From NCBI GenBank assembly GCA_018266915.1, contig JAFDZM010000003.1, forward strand, positions 1 through 64,000: a DNA stretch of 64,000 nucleotides. Reading direction: 5' to 3'. Below, one piece after another: positions 8,173 through 17,191 of this stretch (positions are counted from its first letter, which is position 1; each line of letters starts with the position of its first letter). A program made the position numbers and the translations under genes. Source of the DNA: Bacteroidota bacterium (GTDB lineage: Bacteria; Bacteroidota; Bacteroidia; Sphingobacteriales; Sphingobacteriaceae). The notes under the pieces are model-generated. The model was not told the origin of the DNA, ran no database searches, and was given only the letters and a program-made list of their open reading frames with translations.

Positions 8173-8354
8173 GGGGATTGCAAATCCCCAATTGTTCAGG
8201 CCTGGATTGCAAATCCAGACCAACCTACATCGTTAGTCCGGATTTGCAATCCGGACTTTATAAACGGCGGATTTGTAATCCGCGAATAATAAAAAACATA
8301 GCCCGGGGATTGCAAATCCCCAGTAATTTAGGTCCGGGATTATAAATCCGGACC
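8173..8354. repeat. REP palindrome array downstream of the RAYT gene
   Basis: Six palindromes in 182 bp: GGGGATTGCAAATCCCC (8173-8189 and 8305-8321), CTGGATTGCAAATCCAG (8202-8218), AGTCCGGAT-TTGCA-ATCCGGACT (8235-8257), GCGGATTTGTAATCCGC (8267-8283), and GGTCCGGGATTATAAATCC plus GGACC (8331-8354). All have a GGAT-n5-ATCC-like core. Two stem types (GGGGAT and GTCCGGAT) alternate, typical of REPIN-like arrays. Confidence 0.85.
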
Positions 8355-8378
8355 AACGTTTTTAGATAAATACCTTAA

Positions 8379-8978
8379 ATGGAATATTTCCTCGTAATCA
8401 ACGGCAAACCCGAAGGCCCTTTCAGCATACAACAGCTAAAAGGTATGTCCGTTAAGCCATCTGACTTTTTGAAGACTGCCGACATGGTAGACTACAAGGA
8501 AGCACATGAACTTGCTGAACTGCGGGAGTTCTTTCACTTTGATAAAAGGTCCGTAGTTCCACAATACTTTGCCGGCTTTGATCAGCGATGGATGGCCTCG
8601 GCACTCGATTGGCTTTTTGTTGGTGGCGGGTTTATTGTTTTGGCCTTTGTTGCAGCATATACTATTGAGGACAAATCTGTCAGGCTGATAGTTGCTTTAG
8701 CTATCCTGGCCTTAATACCGTTAACCAAGATCGTTTATCACATTGTAATGGAATGTTCGCCCAAACAGGCTACTTATGGCAAGCAGATGCTCAAAATAAA
8801 AGTTTGCGACCTGCAAGGCAAACGAATAAGCGCCGGAAGATCAATCAGCAGAAATGTGTTCAAGATATTTTCATTAATCACCATCATAGGATACCTGCTC
8901 AGTTTCTTTAACAAAAAACAGCAATGCCTGCACGATATGATGGCGGAAACGCTGGTGATGAAGGATCGGTTGATTTAG
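8379..8978 (+). CDS. GYF_2 and RDD domain membrane protein
   Basis: A 199-residue protein. A GYF_2-like (DUF4339) domain covers about residues 1-55 (YFLVINGKPEGPFSIQQLKG). An RDD domain follows from about 68 to 195 with three membrane helices and the conserved KQMLKIKVCDLQGKRIS and ISRNVFKIFS motifs. The function of RDD proteins is mostly unknown; some affect ion transport. A second protein of the same architecture is encoded at 12138-12767. It faces TldE convergently across a repeat. Confidence 0.85.
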   Translation: MEYFLVINGKPEGPFSIQQLKGMSVKPSDFLKTADMVDYKEAHELAELREFFHFDKRSVVPQYFAGFDQRWMASALDWLFVGGGFIVLAFVAAYTIEDKSVRLIVALAILALIPLTKIVYHIVMECSPKQATYGKQMLKIKVCDLQGKRISAGRSISRNVFKIFSLITIIGYLLSFFNKKQQCLHDMMAETLVMKDRLI

Positions 8979-9043
8979 TAGCGGTAGCACTGGCAGTAGC
9001 AGTTTTGAGCTTATTAGCCGCCACTGCTACTGCTACTGCTACT
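8977..9043. repeat. Imperfect inverted repeat between convergent genes
   Basis: AGTAGCGGTAGCACTGGCAG on the left pairs imperfectly with CACTGCTACTGCTACTGC on the right. It separates the convergent RDD and tldE-like genes and may act as a bidirectional transcription barrier. Confidence 0.55.
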
Positions 9044-9046
9044 TGT

Positions 9047-10387
9047 TTAGACAGCGTCTGATAACGAAGTAAAGGTAAATTCCTTTATACGCATGGGCGG
9101 GATTAACGAGCTTTGGAATGATTCACCACTTACGGTGCGTTCCACTTTACCCAAAGCATCCAAGTTATTCAGCATGATAACCGGGCTTTCATTAAAACGC
9201 ATATTTTTTATCGGAAACTTGATTTGTCCGTTCTCTATATAGAAAGTACCGTCGCGGGTTAAACCGGTATACAGTAATGTCTGCGGATCAACCGGACGGA
9301 TATACCATAAACGGGTTACCAATATGCCTTTCTCAGTTCCTTTTATCAGTTCTTCCAGTGAAGCATCCCCGCCTTCCATAATAACTGAATTAGGAGATGG
9401 TACGGCTTTAACACCTTTCTTTTGTGCCCAATAGCGGGAGTATTGCAGGTTTTTAAGTACCCCTTTTTCAATCCAGCTTGTTTTTTCCTGCGGGCGCCCA
9501 TCGCCGGCCCAGGCGCTATTAGGTAACCTTGGGTCTTCCGGGTCCGAGTAAATGTTCACCCTTTCATCTACCAGCTTTTCGCCTAATTTGGTGCCGCCGC
9601 CCGCTTTGCTTAAGAAGCTGCGTCCTTCATCAGCGCTTCGTGCATCAAGTCCGCCGTATAACTGCTCCAGCAAAACTATGCCTGCTGCAGGCTCAAGTAT
9701 CACAGTGTATTTACCCGGTTCAATGGCTTTTGCGTTAACAGAACCAGAGGCTTTTTTAGCAGCTATCTGGGTAAGTTTAAGCGTATCCATATCATTATAA
9801 TCCTCAAAATCGCGCGTAGCGTAACCCGATCCCAGGCTATCCTCTGTGCGCATAGTGATTGAGAAATTGATATCCGAGTATTTATTGTAAGCAAATAACC
9901 CATGCGAATTCATCATTGCAGCAAAGCTTCCGTTGTTTTGCAAAAAGCCGGCTGCAGTTAGCTTATTATCTTTAGCTACCTTAAGGCTTTGCTCCACCAT
10001 GTCAGTACGCTGTTTAGGCGTCATGGCGTGTGTTTTTTCATCAAATAGCTTAGGATTATCAGGCAAGTAGGTTTGCGGTCCCATGAATGAAACAAATTCC
10101 GGGTTTTCAGGAGCAAGGTGCGCCAGCTCTTCAGACAGTCTCACCGCTTTTTCTATCGATGCATCATCATATTCATTCAAGGTAACTATCCCCAGTCTTT
10201 TACCAAAGGCAGATGAAATTGCCATGGTGGTTTGGCTGATATAACCGCTGGTAGAAACGGCGTTTCGGGCATACCGGATATTACCGCCATCGGAACCATT
10301 CAGGTTGATCTCGCATTCATCGGCTTTAGAAAAGCTCAGCGCCTTTTTCATAAGGGCCTGAGCGTCTTCACGACTTATTATAGCCAT
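9047..10387 (-). CDS. TldD/PmbA family protein, TldE-like (copy A)
   Basis: A 446-residue member of the TldD/PmbA (U62) family, the non-catalytic TldE/PmbA-like partner. It lacks an HExxxH motif but has family features such as GNIRYARNAVSTSG and, near the C-terminus, a glycine-rich LTRDGTFYIENGQI segment. TldD and TldE form a heterodimer that degrades or trims unfolded peptides (known for CcdA and microcin B17 in E. coli). It starts 6 bp after the TldD stop, so the two are co-transcribed. Close homologue of the copy at 22818-24149. Confidence 0.9.
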   Translation of the reverse strand: MAIISREDAQALMKKALSFSKADECEINLNGSDGGNIRYARNAVSTSGYISQTTMAISSAFGKRLGIVTLNEYDDASIEKAVRLSEELAHLAPENPEFVSFMGPQTYLPDNPKLFDEKTHAMTPKQRTDMVEQSLKVAKDNKLTAAGFLQNNGSFAAMMNSHGLFAYNKYSDINFSITMRTEDSLGSGYATRDFEDYNDMDTLKLTQIAAKKASGSVNAKAIEPGKYTVILEPAAGIVLLEQLYGGLDARSADEGRSFLSKAGGGTKLGEKLVDERVNIYSDPEDPRLPNSAWAGDGRPQEKTSWIEKGVLKNLQYSRYWAQKKGVKAVPSPNSVIMEGGDASLEELIKGTEKGILVTRLWYIRPVDPQTLLYTGLTRDGTFYIENGQIKFPIKNMRFNESPVIMLNNLDALGKVERTVSGESFQSSLIPPMRIKEFTFTSLSDAV

Positions 10388-10393
10388 AATTTC

Positions 10394-12028
10394 TTAGATT
10401 TTTCTTTTTGTGTTGATTACGTTAACTCCCTTAAACAATGCGGTGGATGAGCCGTGTGATACGGCGCTTACCTGCTCCGGCTGGCCTTTACCGTCAAAGA
10501 ATGATCCTCCGAGACGATAATCATTCTTATCACATACCGCCGCACACGAATTCCAGAACTCCTGCGTGTTGGATTGGTAAGCCACATCGTTCAGCATTCC
10601 TACGATCTTGCCGTTTTTGATCTCATAATAAAGCTGTCCGCTGAACTGGAAATTGTAACGCTGCTGATCGATAGAGAAAGAGCTATCGCCAACAATGTAA
10701 ATGCCTTTTTCAACATTCTTGATCATATCGTTAGGTGCCAACGGAGTTTTACCTGGCTGCAACGATACGTTTGGCATACGCTGGAATTGCACATCGCTCC
10801 AGTTATCGGCATAGCAGCATCCTTGTGATTCCTTCAAACCGATGATATGCGCCTGGTCACGGATGGCCTGGTAGTTTACCAGGATACCGTCTTTAATAAT
10901 ATCCCACTTTTTAGACTCAACACCTTCATCATCATAACCTACAGCGCCAAGTGAACCCGGCTGCGTTTTATCAGCCACAATATTTACATTCTTGCTGCCA
11001 AAGTTGAATTTCCCCGATTTCCATTTATCCAAAGTAAGGAAGCTGGTGCCGGCAAAGTTCGCTTCGTAACCCAGCACACGGTCAAGCTCCGAAGGGTGTC
11101 CTACCGATTCATGTATGGTCAGCCACAAATGGCTTGGATCAAGTACCAGGTCATATTTACCCGCTTCTACAGATTTTGCTTTTAGCTTTTCAGCGGCTTG
11201 CGGGGCCGCTGCTTTTGCGTCCTCCAGCATATCGTAACGGTCGCGGTAAAGGGTGGTTATACCATGTATTTTGTCGCTTTCGCGCGGTTCCATGTACTCG
11301 TACCCCATACCCCGTGGCGCGCTTAACGATTGACGTGTTTCGAACTTGCCCGTAGCAGAATCAACTTTGGTAATGGCGAATAATGGCCATATGCGGTGTA
11401 TATCCTGGTCTATGTATGAGCCGTCTGTCGAGGCAAAATACTTCTGCTCATTCACCAAAAAGATGATCGAGTTTACATAATTGGCGCCGCCTTTTAATGC
11501 TGCGTCGTTTACTGATAACAGCAGGTCGGTCTTCTCTTTGATCGGTACCTCGAAGCCATTTTTCTCGATCGGCGTTTTCCAGCTTACCTCGCCATAACCT
11601 TTTTGCGGTGCAAGTTGCACAGGTTCGGTTTGTAAACGGGAATTTTCCTTGGCTATAGCAACAGCCATTTCAGCGGCTTTTGCAATGCTGTCGTTGTCCA
11701 GCCTGTCTGTAGCGGCAAAGCCCCAGCAGCCATTGGCTATTACGCGTATACCCATGCCAAATGATTCGGTGTCAACAATATTTTCCACCTTGTCTTCGCG
11801 GGTAACTACATATTGATTAAGGTATCTGCCAATGCGCACGTCGGTATAGGTAGCGCCTTTTGACCGGGCAGCGTTAAGGGCCACATCGGCCATTTTCTTT
11901 TTGAGGGCTGCATCAGCGCCGTTTAATATACCGTGGGGCTGCAGGGGGGAGCCAAAGACCGGTATACGACTGAGCATGGTGGCACCAAACCCCATGCCTG
12001 TGAGGTAAAGGAAGTCTTTTCTTTTCAA
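10394..12028 (-). CDS. TldD-like zinc metalloprotease (copy A)
   Basis: A 544-residue TldD-family peptidase with the zinc motif HESVGH at residues 306-311. Unlike E. coli TldD (about 480 residues, cytoplasmic), it has an N-terminal extension MKRKDFLYLTGMGFGATML that looks like a Tat-type or hydrophobic signal, here with KRK rather than RR. The C-terminal region where TldD has a CGKxGQ zinc-ligand cysteine reads FDGKGQ, so the usual third ligand seems missing. Paired with the TldE gene 6 bp downstream. Very similar along its whole length to the copy at 21175-22815, both ending in GVNVINTKRKI. Confidence 0.9.
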   Translation of the reverse strand: MKRKDFLYLTGMGFGATMLSRIPVFGSPLQPHGILNGADAALKKKMADVALNAARSKGATYTDVRIGRYLNQYVVTREDKVENIVDTESFGMGIRVIANGCWGFAATDRLDNDSIAKAAEMAVAIAKENSRLQTEPVQLAPQKGYGEVSWKTPIEKNGFEVPIKEKTDLLLSVNDAALKGGANYVNSIIFLVNEQKYFASTDGSYIDQDIHRIWPLFAITKVDSATGKFETRQSLSAPRGMGYEYMEPRESDKIHGITTLYRDRYDMLEDAKAAAPQAAEKLKAKSVEAGKYDLVLDPSHLWLTIHESVGHPSELDRVLGYEANFAGTSFLTLDKWKSGKFNFGSKNVNIVADKTQPGSLGAVGYDDEGVESKKWDIIKDGILVNYQAIRDQAHIIGLKESQGCCYADNWSDVQFQRMPNVSLQPGKTPLAPNDMIKNVEKGIYIVGDSSFSIDQQRYNFQFSGQLYYEIKNGKIVGMLNDVAYQSNTQEFWNSCAAVCDKNDYRLGGSFFDGKGQPEQVSAVSHGSSTALFKGVNVINTKRKI

Positions 12029-12109
12029 GTCAGTAATTATTAGTTACTAAATATAGAAAGAGACTTTAAGAATAGGAAGGGCTAATGAAAATAAAATCAG
12101 TGCTTTATC

Positions 12110-12133
12110 AAAAAATCACCCTATAAGGGTGAT
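12110..12133 (-). terminator. Rho-independent terminator after the RDD gene
   Basis: On the minus strand, stem ATCACCCT/AGGGTGAT (12126-12133 and 12115-12122) with a 3-nt loop is followed by a run of six T (12110-12115). It lies 5 bp after the RDD stop codon and separates DUF4159-RDD from the tldDE copy A genes. Confidence 0.85.
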
Positions 12134-12137
12134 AGGC

Positions 12138-12767
12138 TTATGGTTTCCTGATAACAAAAGTTTTAGCGAGCTGGTCATGCCAGCCTTGCTTGTTTTTATC
12201 CCATAAAACACAGAAAAACCCCATGCCGCATACCAGGCTGGATAATATTTTGCCAAAATTTCGTCCCAATGCGGTTGAGAAAGTAATTCTTTCTCCTGCT
12301 GCATCAACAACTTTAAGTTTGCAAACTACTTTACCAATGCTTCCTTGTAAGCGTGTAGACTCGCATGTGGCGTGATAAAATGAAAAAATTATAACACTAA
12401 TGAGCCTTAATCCCAGTTCTGAACCGCTGCCATATCCTGAATTAAACCAACTGTTATTGCCTGTATACAATGCAATAACTCCCAGCAAGGCACCAAATAA
12501 AATCAAAGAGATATACAAAATGATATAATCGATAACATAGGCTAACAATCGCCACCAGAAATTGGCCAGGGTAGTCTGCGTAGGATAATAAATGCCCTGG
12601 GATTCAAAATATTCGGCAAATTCAAACATAGCTGCCGCGCTTTCCCACTGATTAGTAAAAGGCGAAAGCACAAGGTCATTGGCAGTTAGGCCCCGTTCCA
12701 TTAATTCGTGATGTGAGAATGGACCGGTCTGCTGATCGTTCTCGATAAGGTAATAGGTATTTAGCAT
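12138..12767 (-). CDS. GYF_2 and RDD domain membrane protein
   Basis: A 209-residue protein with the same layout as that at 8379: GYF_2-like domain at about 1-55 (YYLIENDQQTGPFSHHELME), then an RDD domain with helices around 75-95, 110-140 and 180-197 and the motif GKVVCKLKVVDAAGERITF. It is 54 bp downstream of the DUF4159 gene on the same strand and is followed by a terminator, so the two probably form one transcript divergent from moxR. Confidence 0.85.
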   Translation of the reverse strand: MLNTYYLIENDQQTGPFSHHELMERGLTANDLVLSPFTNQWESAAAMFEFAEYFESQGIYYPTQTTLANFWWRLLAYVIDYIILYISLILFGALLGVIALYTGNNSWFNSGYGSGSELGLRLISVIIFSFYHATCESTRLQGSIGKVVCKLKVVDAAGERITFSTALGRNFGKILSSLVCGMGFFCVLWDKNKQGWHDQLAKTFVIRKP

Positions 12768-12821
12768 TTGTGATAATTGTTTCAGAAAGATAGCAATTTA
12801 CGAGCCAAATAATAAATCGGG

Positions 12822-13448
12822 TTAGGAGTTCAATGCATACATAATAATGTTCACACCGAATTTGGTATTATCTTCAGCAAGAAAACGTTTGTTGCGGTAA
12901 TCGTAATCCCATTCGCAGCCGTAATCCTTATTACTGTATAGAACGGCTATGCGGCCATCGATCTCGACGGCTTTGAGATAATCATGCACCAGGTCGTCAC
13001 CCCAGCCATTCAGTTCAAAAGAGGTGGTCGGCGGACCTTTATCAAAGCTGAAAAAAGAATGATATAGCTTATGATTATTGGGGATCTTTTTCAACGCCGA
13101 AGGGCCAAAAATAGCTGTCATCTGCGCTTCGAACGATTTGGCAAAGAGACCATCGATATCATGGTTGCAGTCGTCGGCAAAAACAAAACCGCCATTTTGC
13201 ACATATTTTTTGAAGTTGGCCCGCTCCTGTGCATCAAATTGCACCAGTTTATGCCCGCTGATATAAGCAAACGGGTAAGAGAATATATCGTTGCTGCTAA
13301 GCGGTATCACTTTTTCATGCGGATCGAAAGATATGGTCGTATACTCCAACAAAGAGTTAAGAAGATTAGACGGCATGCGCTGATCGGTATCCCAGTCGCC
13401 CGAGTGATAGCTAAAACGCATGAAAGTAAACTTCGATCCGAACGACAT
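12822..13448 (-). CDS. DUF4159 domain-containing protein
   Basis: A 208-residue protein consisting almost entirely of a DUF4159 domain: FMRFSYHSGDWDTDQRMPSN near the N-terminus, the FADDCNHDIDGLF motif in the middle, and a C-terminal GVNIIMYALNS helix. In Alphaproteobacteria this domain is usually fused behind a BatA-type double-membrane region and encoded next to MoxR and DUF58 genes. Here it is stand-alone, has no signal peptide or membrane helix, and is transcribed divergently from moxR. The BatA region is a separate gene at 15707. Molecular role unknown; a glutamine-amidotransferase-like fold has been proposed for the family. Confidence 0.85.
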   Translation of the reverse strand: MSFGSKFTFMRFSYHSGDWDTDQRMPSNLLNSLLEYTTISFDPHEKVIPLSSNDIFSYPFAYISGHKLVQFDAQERANFKKYVQNGGFVFADDCNHDIDGLFAKSFEAQMTAIFGPSALKKIPNNHKLYHSFFSFDKGPPTTSFELNGWGDDLVHDYLKAVEIDGRIAVLYSNKDYGCEWDYDYRNKRFLAEDNTKFGVNIIMYALNS

Positions 13449-13596
13449 TTTGAAAAATTTAAAAGTAGTACAAAAATTTATGCGAAACTCACTTTTGTTT
13501 GTGATGGCTGTAAAGTTTTGGATACTTTATTTGATTTTTGATAAAAACACATGGTATTTAGGCAAAAGCGTAATATCTTGTGTTGAGTAAACGAAT

Positions 13597-13637
13597 TCAA
13601 TTATAGCGATGGGTTTCAAACCCATCGCTATAATTGA
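13597..13637. repeat. Long perfect palindrome over the apparent moxR start
   Basis: A 41-bp perfect palindrome with 20-bp arms around C13617. The left arm reads TCAATTATAGCGATGGGTTT and the right arm is its reverse complement. The ATG at 13609 used for MoxR lies inside the left arm. The GGGTTTCAAACCC core resembles the REP palindromes around the RAYT gene in style though not in exact sequence. Confidence 0.9.
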
Positions 13638-14652
13638 GACATTATTAAGCAAAACCTTGGAATTAACTGAAAAAGACATAAAAACGCTGCTTGCCAAATT
13701 ACCTCAGCTAAAAGGCGAAATACAAAAGGTAATTGTAGGACAGGATCATATACTGGACGAATTACTGGTAGCTTTCCTGGCTGGCGGCCATTGCCTGCTT
13801 GAGGGCGTGCCCGGACTGGCAAAAACGCTGATCGTGAAAACTATGTCGCAAGCTTTGCATTTGTCGTTCAGGCGTATACAATTCACACCAGACCTAATGC
13901 CCACCGATATTATTGGTACAGAGGTTTTGGAAGAAGATCACACCACTGGCAAACGTTTTTTCAAATTTAATAAAGGGCCATTGTTCGCCAATATTATCCT
14001 CGCTGATGAGATCAACCGGACACCACCGAAGACACAGTCGGCACTGCTGGAGGCTATGCAAGAGTTTGAGGTGACTTACGGCGGACAAACCTATCCGTTG
14101 GACAGGCCTTTCTTTATCCTGGCAACGCAGAACCCAATAGAGCAGGCGGGTACCTATCCGCTTCCCGAAGCCCAGCTCGACCGTTTCCTTTTATTAGTGA
14201 AGATCGGTTATCCAACCGCCGAAGAAGAATTTGAAGTATTGAACCGAACAACCGGGTCGCAAAAAGCAGATGTAAAAGCAGTAATTTCAGCAGAAGAAAT
14301 TTTACAGGCGCAGGTTTTAGTCAGACAGGTAAATATCAGCGAAGATCTGATAAAATATGTAAGCCAGCTAATTCGTGCCACACGCCCGGATACTACTGAA
14401 GTAGATTATATAAAGGAATGGGTAAGGTGGGGCGCCGGTCCGCGGGCTGGGCAGGCATTGATACTGACTGCAAAAGCAAGGGCTTTATTGAAAGGCAGGT
14501 ATTCAGTGATCATGGAAGACCTGCAAACCATGGCAGCCCCGGTTTTGCGCCACAGGATATTACTAAACTTTAAAGCCGAAGCTGAAAATATTACGACAGA
14601 TATGGTAACGGCTGAGTTATTACAGGCGATTGAACGGGTAAGCCCGATATAG
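13609..14652 (+). CDS. MoxR-family AAA+ ATPase
   Basis: A 347-residue MoxR AAA+ ATPase with Walker A GVPGLAKT at residues 66-73, Walker B LADEINR, and the MoxR signature TPPKTQSALLEAMQE plus sensor-1 LATQNP. MoxR proteins act as chaperones that mature or activate partner proteins with VWA/DUF58 domains, encoded here immediately downstream. The first codons (MGFKPIAIIET) are encoded by the palindrome at 13597-13637. A TTG at 13657 would begin (M)ELTEKDIKTLL, closer to usual MoxR starts, so the true start is uncertain. First gene of a run reaching 24149. Confidence 0.92.
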   Translation: MGFKPIAIIETLLSKTLELTEKDIKTLLAKLPQLKGEIQKVIVGQDHILDELLVAFLAGGHCLLEGVPGLAKTLIVKTMSQALHLSFRRIQFTPDLMPTDIIGTEVLEEDHTTGKRFFKFNKGPLFANIILADEINRTPPKTQSALLEAMQEFEVTYGGQTYPLDRPFFILATQNPIEQAGTYPLPEAQLDRFLLLVKIGYPTAEEEFEVLNRTTGSQKADVKAVISAEEILQAQVLVRQVNISEDLIKYVSQLIRATRPDTTEVDYIKEWVRWGAGPRAGQALILTAKARALLKGRYSVIMEDLQTMAAPVLRHRILLNFKAEAENITTDMVTAELLQAIERVSPI

Positions 14653-14735
14653 GCCCCACCCAACCCTCCCCGGTAGGGAGGGCTTTTTCAATTAAAGTTA
14701 AAGTCTCCCTACCGGGGGAGATTTAGAGGGGGCTG
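14653..14735. repeat. Dispersed inverted repeat, family B, between moxR and DUF58
   Basis: Two stem-loops facing each other: CCCTCCC-CGGTA-GGGAGGG followed by CTTTTT (14664-14688), and TCTCCCTACCGGGGGAGA (14704-14721). The first has the form of an intrinsic terminator and may reduce expression of genes after moxR. Related elements are at 21061-21165, 28656-28735, 45264-45349, 51880-51914 and 58339-58372. Confidence 0.75.
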
Positions 14736-14737
14736 CC

Positions 14738-15616
14738 ATGCAACTCGATCCAAAAGTATTGATGACGATTAAGAATTTGCCTTTGCTGGCGAAAACCGTT
14801 GTTGATGGCTTTATGATCGGTTTGAATAAAAGTACGGTAAAAGGCCCCGGACTGGAGTTTAGCCAATACCGCAGCTATCAGCCGGGAGATGACTTGCGCT
14901 GGCTTGATTGGAAAATGTATGCACGGTCTGACCGGTATTATATCCGCGAGTCGGAAATTGAAACGAGTATATCCATCCGGTTTTTGATAGACGCCAGTGC
15001 ATCTATGAATCACAAGGATAGCAATGGTGTTAAAAAGATCGATTATGCACGTTACCTGGCCGCTTCCCTGGCGCACTTAGCAAGTGCCCAGGGTGATTCG
15101 GTGGGATTGTATACTTTGGCTGGTGGGCAGTTGTTTTCACTGGCATCCAAACCCGACCCGCAGCATTTGCAGCGGTTATTTTATCAACTGGATCAGCTAC
15201 AGCCCGCCGGGAAGTTTACGCAGCCTGTTCATTATAAGGAGCTGTTTGCCGGATCGGGGAGGAAGGAACTGCTGGTTTTCATCACTGATATGTACCAGGC
15301 TGATGGTGAAATCAATCAACTATTGGATTCGCTATCAGCACTAAAGCATGAGATCATTGTTTTTCACCTGATGGGGCAGAATGAGCTCGAGTTTAACTTT
15401 GAAGGCTACGGCGCATTGGAAGATTTAGAAACCGGAGAAACAATTGCCATCAACCCCAAACAGGCAACGGATGAATATAAAGAGGCGCTGGAAAAACATT
15501 TATCCGTAATTAGAATGCAATTGCTGGGTAAACGGATTTTTTATAGAATGATAAGTACCAGTCAGCCACTGGATGAGGCATTGCGGGACTTTTTGATGCA
15601 AAGAAATAAAGGTTAA
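14738..15616 (+). CDS. DUF58 domain-containing protein
   Basis: A 292-residue cytosolic protein with the DUF58 signature PGDDLRWLDWKMYARSDRYY around residues 47-66, followed by a VWA-like fold with a MIDAS-type DASASM motif. DUF58 proteins are the usual partners of MoxR ATPases. No membrane helix is present. The gap to the next gene contains short CACC-rich repeats but no clear terminator. Start ATG at 14738 directly follows the family B repeat. Confidence 0.9.
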   Translation: MQLDPKVLMTIKNLPLLAKTVVDGFMIGLNKSTVKGPGLEFSQYRSYQPGDDLRWLDWKMYARSDRYYIRESEIETSISIRFLIDASASMNHKDSNGVKKIDYARYLAASLAHLASAQGDSVGLYTLAGGQLFSLASKPDPQHLQRLFYQLDQLQPAGKFTQPVHYKELFAGSGRKELLVFITDMYQADGEINQLLDSLSALKHEIIVFHLMGQNELEFNFEGYGALEDLETGETIAINPKQATDEYKEALEKHLSVIRMQLLGKRIFYRMISTSQPLDEALRDFLMQRNKG

Positions 15617-15706
15617 AATGCAGGTTAAAGGTAAAAGGATAAAGGCGAAAGATATTTTAAGCGTGATTGACTACTCACCATTCACTATTCACCACTCACC
15701 AAGCAA

Positions 15707-17191
15707 ATGATTTTCCTCAACCCCATATGGTTTTTTGCATTGGCGGCGATAAGCATCCCCGTTGCAATACACCTGTGGAATATCCGGAAGGGGAAAACGT
15801 TGAAGGTGGGCAGTATAGCGCTCATTACTGCTGCATCACAGAAAAAGACTGTCAGCCGGCGTCTAAGCGACATACTATTACTGTTGTTGCGTTGCTTGTT
15901 GTTGATCCTAATAGCATTTATTCTCGCAATACCTTTATGGAACCGGAGTAATTATTCGTCAAAAACCAAAAGATGGGTACTGATCCCCAAAGAGAGTGTT
16001 AAAGAGGCTTATCAAAAATTCAAACCAAAGATCGATTCATTTAATAAAGCAGGTTTTGAATTTCATTATTTCGATAAAGGTTTTGCAAAAGGAGATTTTA
16101 ATAAAGCTTTGGCTGACACTGCGCATTATTCAAATTCTGATGCTTCTTATTGGACTCTTATCCAGCAACTGAGTGGGCAAATCCCATCTTCATTACCTGT
16201 CTATGTTTTCACCTCAAATAATACAACTCATTTTACCGGAGAAAAGCCGCAGGTGTCTTTAAATCTTCACTGGCAAACTTATACTCCATCTGATTCTATA
16301 AGCAGATGGATTCAAAAAGCATGGCTGACCAATAATGGAGATATTGAAGTGATGCAAGGTAATAGTAACCCAACGGGTACATCGTATAAAAACTATTCCC
16401 TCCGTTCAGGCGATCAATCAACCAAATTTTCTGTTCATTCTGATAATGGTAAATTATCGGTCGGACTAAAAAACTCAAATCAGCAAATTCCAGTCGATAC
16501 CTCAACCTGGCGATTCTCAATTTATGCTGATAAAAACAGCCCGGATGCAGGTTATTTAAAAGCTGCTTTGCAATCGATTATTCAGTTTACTAAACACAAG
16601 GCTGTTGTCAAGCAATATACTGACGAAAGCCAAATACCATCACAGCAGAGCTGGCTATTCTGGTTATCGCTTAAACCAATAAATAAACAAGTGCAATCTG
16701 ATAACCTGTTCGTTTATGAAAGCGGGAAAGTCGGTCACACTAATTCATGGGTAGAAGCGGAAGTGCCGGATAAAAAGATTGAATTATATAAATCGATCGC
16801 TACAAAAGATAAAAGTTTCCCAATTTGGAAAGATGGATTTGGTAATCCTGTTCTAAGTTTTGAAAATCAATCGGGCAAAAACTTATATCATTTTTATAGC
16901 CGTTTCGACCCATCCTGGAGTGATTTGGTTTGGAGCGATGAGTTCCCAAAAATGATATTAGAGCTCATCGTCGGTCCGGCAACAGAACCTGATTTTAAAC
17001 ATGATAAGCGAATTTTAAGCGATCAGCAGATAATGCCTGTTATAACCAACGAACCAAGGGCTTCGGTGGAAAAGGTAAGGGATCGCATTGATTTGTCGCG
17101 ATATATCTGGTTGCTTTTAGCGCTGACATTTTTTGCAGAACGATGGCTTGCACACCGCAACTCATCTAATACCATATTGAACAATGGCTGA
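15707..17191 (+). CDS. BatA-domain membrane protein
   Basis: A 494-residue protein with an N-terminal BatA/two-anchor region: helix 1 at about 5-24, a basic loop RKGKTLKVGSI, helix 2 at about 56-77. A large extracytoplasmic domain follows, and a C-terminal helix (YIWLLLALTFFAERWLAHR) near 463-481. The BatA region is the part that is fused to DUF4159 in Proteobacteria; here the DUF4159 partner is encoded separately at 12822. No MIDAS motif is evident in the middle, so a VWA domain cannot be claimed. The stop overlaps the next start by 8 bp. Confidence 0.85.
   Translation: MIFLNPIWFFALAAISIPVAIHLWNIRKGKTLKVGSIALITAASQKKTVSRRLSDILLLLLRCLLLILIAFILAIPLWNRSNYSSKTKRWVLIPKESVKEAYQKFKPKIDSFNKAGFEFHYFDKGFAKGDFNKALADTAHYSNSDASYWTLIQQLSGQIPSSLPVYVFTSNNTTHFTGEKPQVSLNLHWQTYTPSDSISRWIQKAWLTNNGDIEVMQGNSNPTGTSYKNYSLRSGDQSTKFSVHSDNGKLSVGLKNSNQQIPVDTSTWRFSIYADKNSPDAGYLKAALQSIIQFTKHKAVVKQYTDESQIPSQQSWLFWLSLKPINKQVQSDNLFVYESGKVGHTNSWVEAEVPDKKIELYKSIATKDKSFPIWKDGFGNPVLSFENQSGKNLYHFYSRFDPSWSDLVWSDEFPKMILELIVGPATEPDFKHDKRILSDQQIMPVITNEPRASVEKVRDRIDLSRYIWLLLALTFFAERWLAHRNSSNTILNNG

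Noticed and set aside
7536..8354. Complete insertion sequence around the RAYT gene
   Set aside because: No target duplications or paired ends; the palindromes are an REP array, so it is not a classical IS.
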